This document shows positions 62,361 to 64,000 of a stretch of DNA of 64,000 nt, piece by piece. Below the pieces are notes generated by a model. The model was given only the letters and a program-made list of their open reading frames with translations, searched no databases and was not told the DNA's origin. Position numbers and translations under genes: made by a program. The stretch's first letter is position 1. Every line of letters starts with the position of its first letter. This DNA comes from Streptomyces sp. NBC_01142 (GTDB lineage Bacteria > Actinomycetota > Actinomycetes > Streptomycetales > Streptomycetaceae), in assembly GCF_026341125.1 (NCBI RefSeq), contig NZ_JAPEOR010000001.1, forward strand, positions 1,798,001 to 1,862,000, given 5' to 3'.

Positions 62361-64000
62361 ATGGCAACAAAATTGACGCCCCGTCATCAAGGGCGACTTG
62401 AACTGACCTGGACCGACAAGGACAAGACTCTCCTGTCCACGGGCGACGGCAGGTATGACTACTCATTCGTCGACTCGTCCGACTACCGCGTCTCCGAGGT
62501 CCGGTTACTCCACGAGGTCAGTCGGTTCGCGGCCGCCACGCCCCAGGAGCGGCCGGCGGAGTTGCCGGAGCCGACCGAAGATAATCTCCTCGTCACCGGC
62601 GACGCTATGCATGTCCTCGACGCCCTGGCGAAGATCCCGGCCTACGCCAACCGGTATCTCGGCAAGGTGAAGCTGGTCTACATCGATCCGCCGTTCAACA
62701 CCGGTCAGGCGTTCTCGCAGTACGAGGACAGCATCGCGCACTCGATCTGGCTCACCCTTCTCAGAGACCGCATCCGCCAGATCAGGCCGCTGCTGGCCGA
62801 GGACGGCTCCGTGTGGGTCCACCTGGACCATACGGAGTCCCACCGGTGCCGCGTGGTGTTGGATGAGGAGCTGGGAGAGCACAATTTCGTCGCCGAAGTC
62901 GCCTGGCAGAAGGCTGACTCGCCCCGAAACGATACCAAGGGGCTCTCGACGTCGCAGGACACCATCCTCGTGTACCGCAAGAGCGAGTCCTGGATCCCGA
63001 ACCGCATGCCGAGGCTTGCCATCTCGAACACGTCCCGCTTTAAGTCCCGGGACGGAGACCCCATCCCTTGGAGCGACGGTGACGCAACGGCTGGCAAGGC
63101 CGCGACGAACCAGCCGATGGTCTACGCGATCGAGCACCCGGTCACCGGGAAGCGGATGTATCCGCCGCCGGGCCGCTGCTGGGGCAAGGCACAGTCATGG
63201 ATGTTCGAGCAAATGTCCGCGTACGCTCCGTATGAGCTTCGCGACATCGGCGACGAGGCGGAGCGGGCCCGGATATGCGGAACCACACCGGACAAGGTGA
63301 AGCCCGGGGTCCCCGCGATCGCGCTGTCCGTGCCGCTCGACGAGGCCGCGGCGAAGGCCCGGGCGCGGTTCGACGCCGGTCACTGGCCGGACCTCGTCAT
63401 GCTCGGCCTTCGGGAGCGGCTCCGGCGCAAGAAGCACCTCGAGGACAACGGCCGGGTACCGGAAACGTTATGGCTTGGCAGCGAGGTCGGCGGCAATCTG
63501 CGCGGGAAGAACGAGATCAGGAACCTCTTCCCGGACGAGCACCCGTTCGCCACCCCTAAGCCGGAGCAGCTGATTGCCCGCATTGTTCATATCGGGTCGC
63601 TCCCAGGCGACATCGTTCTGGACTGCTTCGGTGGATCCGGCACGACAGCGGCGGTCGCCCACAAGATGGGACGCCGATGGGCGACCTGCGAGCTGCTCTC
63701 CTCCAATGTGAGCCGATTCCTGCTTCCTCGCCTGACGAAGGTAGTCAACGGAGAGGATCCCGGAGGCGTCACCAGCATCACCGAGCGAATAGCCGCGGTC
63801 GCCGGTGACGACGAAGATGACATGGAGCTACCCGAGGGGGTCTCTCCAGGGGACGCGCAGGAGTTCAACCGGGTGCTCAGCAAAGTGACCAAGGCAAGCC
63901 TGGTCGACCTCGACGAGAAGACTGTCAAGGCATTGAAGGCCGCTACCAAGACCAAGAACGTCACGACCCTGAACTGGCATGGGGGTGGCGGCTTCACGCA
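62361..64000 (+). CDS. Site-specific DNA N6-adenine methyltransferase (type III Mod-like), partial
   Basis: At least 546 residues, open to the right edge of the window. The ATG at 62361 follows AAGGA by 7 nt. Catalytic motif IV is VYIDPPFNTGQAF (DPPF variant) near residue 115, preceded by the N-terminal TEDNLLVTGDAMHVL; the SAM-binding FxGxG motif comes last (IVLDCFGGSGTTAAVAHKMG near 417), which is the beta-class order of type III Mod proteins. Two TTA codons (62505-62507 and 63468-63470) and AT-richer codons than neighbours suggest acquired DNA. The C-terminus and any partner Res gene lie outside. Confidence 0.87.
   Translation, partial: MATKLTPRHQGRLELTWTDKDKTLLSTGDGRYDYSFVDSSDYRVSEVRLLHEVSRFAAATPQERPAELPEPTEDNLLVTGDAMHVLDALAKIPAYANRYLGKVKLVYIDPPFNTGQAFSQYEDSIAHSIWLTLLRDRIRQIRPLLAEDGSVWVHLDHTESHRCRVVLDEELGEHNFVAEVAWQKADSPRNDTKGLSTSQDTILVYRKSESWIPNRMPRLAISNTSRFKSRDGDPIPWSDGDATAGKAATNQPMVYAIEHPVTGKRMYPPPGRCWGKAQSWMFEQMSAYAPYELRDIGDEAERARICGTTPDKVKPGVPAIALSVPLDEAAAKARARFDAGHWPDLVMLGLRERLRRKKHLEDNGRVPETLWLGSEVGGNLRGKNEIRNLFPDEHPFATPKPEQLIARIVHIGSLPGDIVLDCFGGSGTTAAVAHKMGRRWATCELLSSNVSRFLLPRLTKVVNGEDPGGVTSITERIAAVAGDDEDDMELPEGVSPGDAQEFNRVLSKVTKASLVDLDEKTVKALKAATKTKNVTTLNWHGGGGFT

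Noticed and set aside
62006..62401. 131-codon frame overlapping the methyltransferase start
   Set aside because: Arg/Pro/Ser-rich noise; overlaps the ribosome site of the methyltransferase and is broken relative to the protein-like fragment in another frame.

Overview
The window is high-GC actinobacterial chromosome, almost certainly Streptomyces. The evidence is the GC-rich third codon positions, the many GTG starts and 4-bp ATGA/GTGA gene overlaps, a helix-turn-helix/DUF5753 + DUF397 pair, SepF and DUF6099-type genes, and rare TTA (bldA-dependent) codons in only a few genes. No rRNA, tRNA or CRISPR was seen.

Layout. 1-2.6 kb: a secreted serine hydrolase and a DUF397/XRE-DUF5753 regulator pair. 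2.7-13.9 kb: the most distinctive locus. A leftward operon (2-oxoglutarate dioxygenase, SbnB-like and SbnA-like enzymes, a PLP decarboxylase, a MATE exporter) stands back to back with a rightward importer operon (lipoprotein, two permeases, fused double ATPase). Two DmdR/IdeR-type iron boxes lie between them. The gene set fits an aminopolycarboxylate siderophore or metallophore of the EDDS/EDHA type, with no NRPS or NIS synthetase. 13.9-19.6 kb: glyoxylate shunt (RamB/ScfR-like regulator, isocitrate lyase, malate synthase, 3-hydroxyacyl-CoA dehydrogenase). 19.9-26.7 kb: DJ-1/PfpI protein, LysR regulator, a SepF paralog, an AAA ATPase overlapping a MazG-like pyrophosphohydrolase, a protein with an Asp-Cys repeat tail, an F420-type oxidoreductase and homocysteine methyltransferase. 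26.8-30.9 kb: the bacterial Hen1-Pnkp RNA repair pair. 31-35.5 kb: arginine deiminase, ornithine carbamoyltransferase and an amino-acid permease, after a broken DUF4132-like gene. 35.5-44.1 kb: an anti-sigma-type ATPase, then a 2-aminobenzoyl-CoA (anthranilate) catabolic cluster with a PaaX-type regulator. 44.3-49.1 kb: DHA2 efflux pump, malonyl-CoA synthetase-like ligase and a fused carboxyltransferase.

49.2-58.4 kb holds secreted proteins: a 1353-residue DNRLRE/Fn3 protein ending in a papain-like Amidase_6 domain, a lipoprotein directly behind it, an SMI1/SUKH-like gene, a tripeptidyl-aminopeptidase-type hydrolase and a second beta-lactamase-fold hydrolase. The last 6 kb is disturbed accessory DNA: an IS5-family remnant, small secreted or membrane proteins, an intact 884-bp IS5/IS112-like element that cuts off a gene, non-coding remnants, and a DNA N6-adenine methyltransferase (type III Mod-like) running off the right end.

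Functional links: in the siderophore locus the leftward genes make and export a chelator and the rightward genes re-import it, with iron control seen in the DNA and a possible developmental gate through a TTA codon in the first biosynthetic gene. Several catabolic modules (anthranilate, glyoxylate shunt, arginine deiminase) feed central metabolism. Two inverted repeats fit the Streptomyces Crp motif and may link otherwise unrelated genes.
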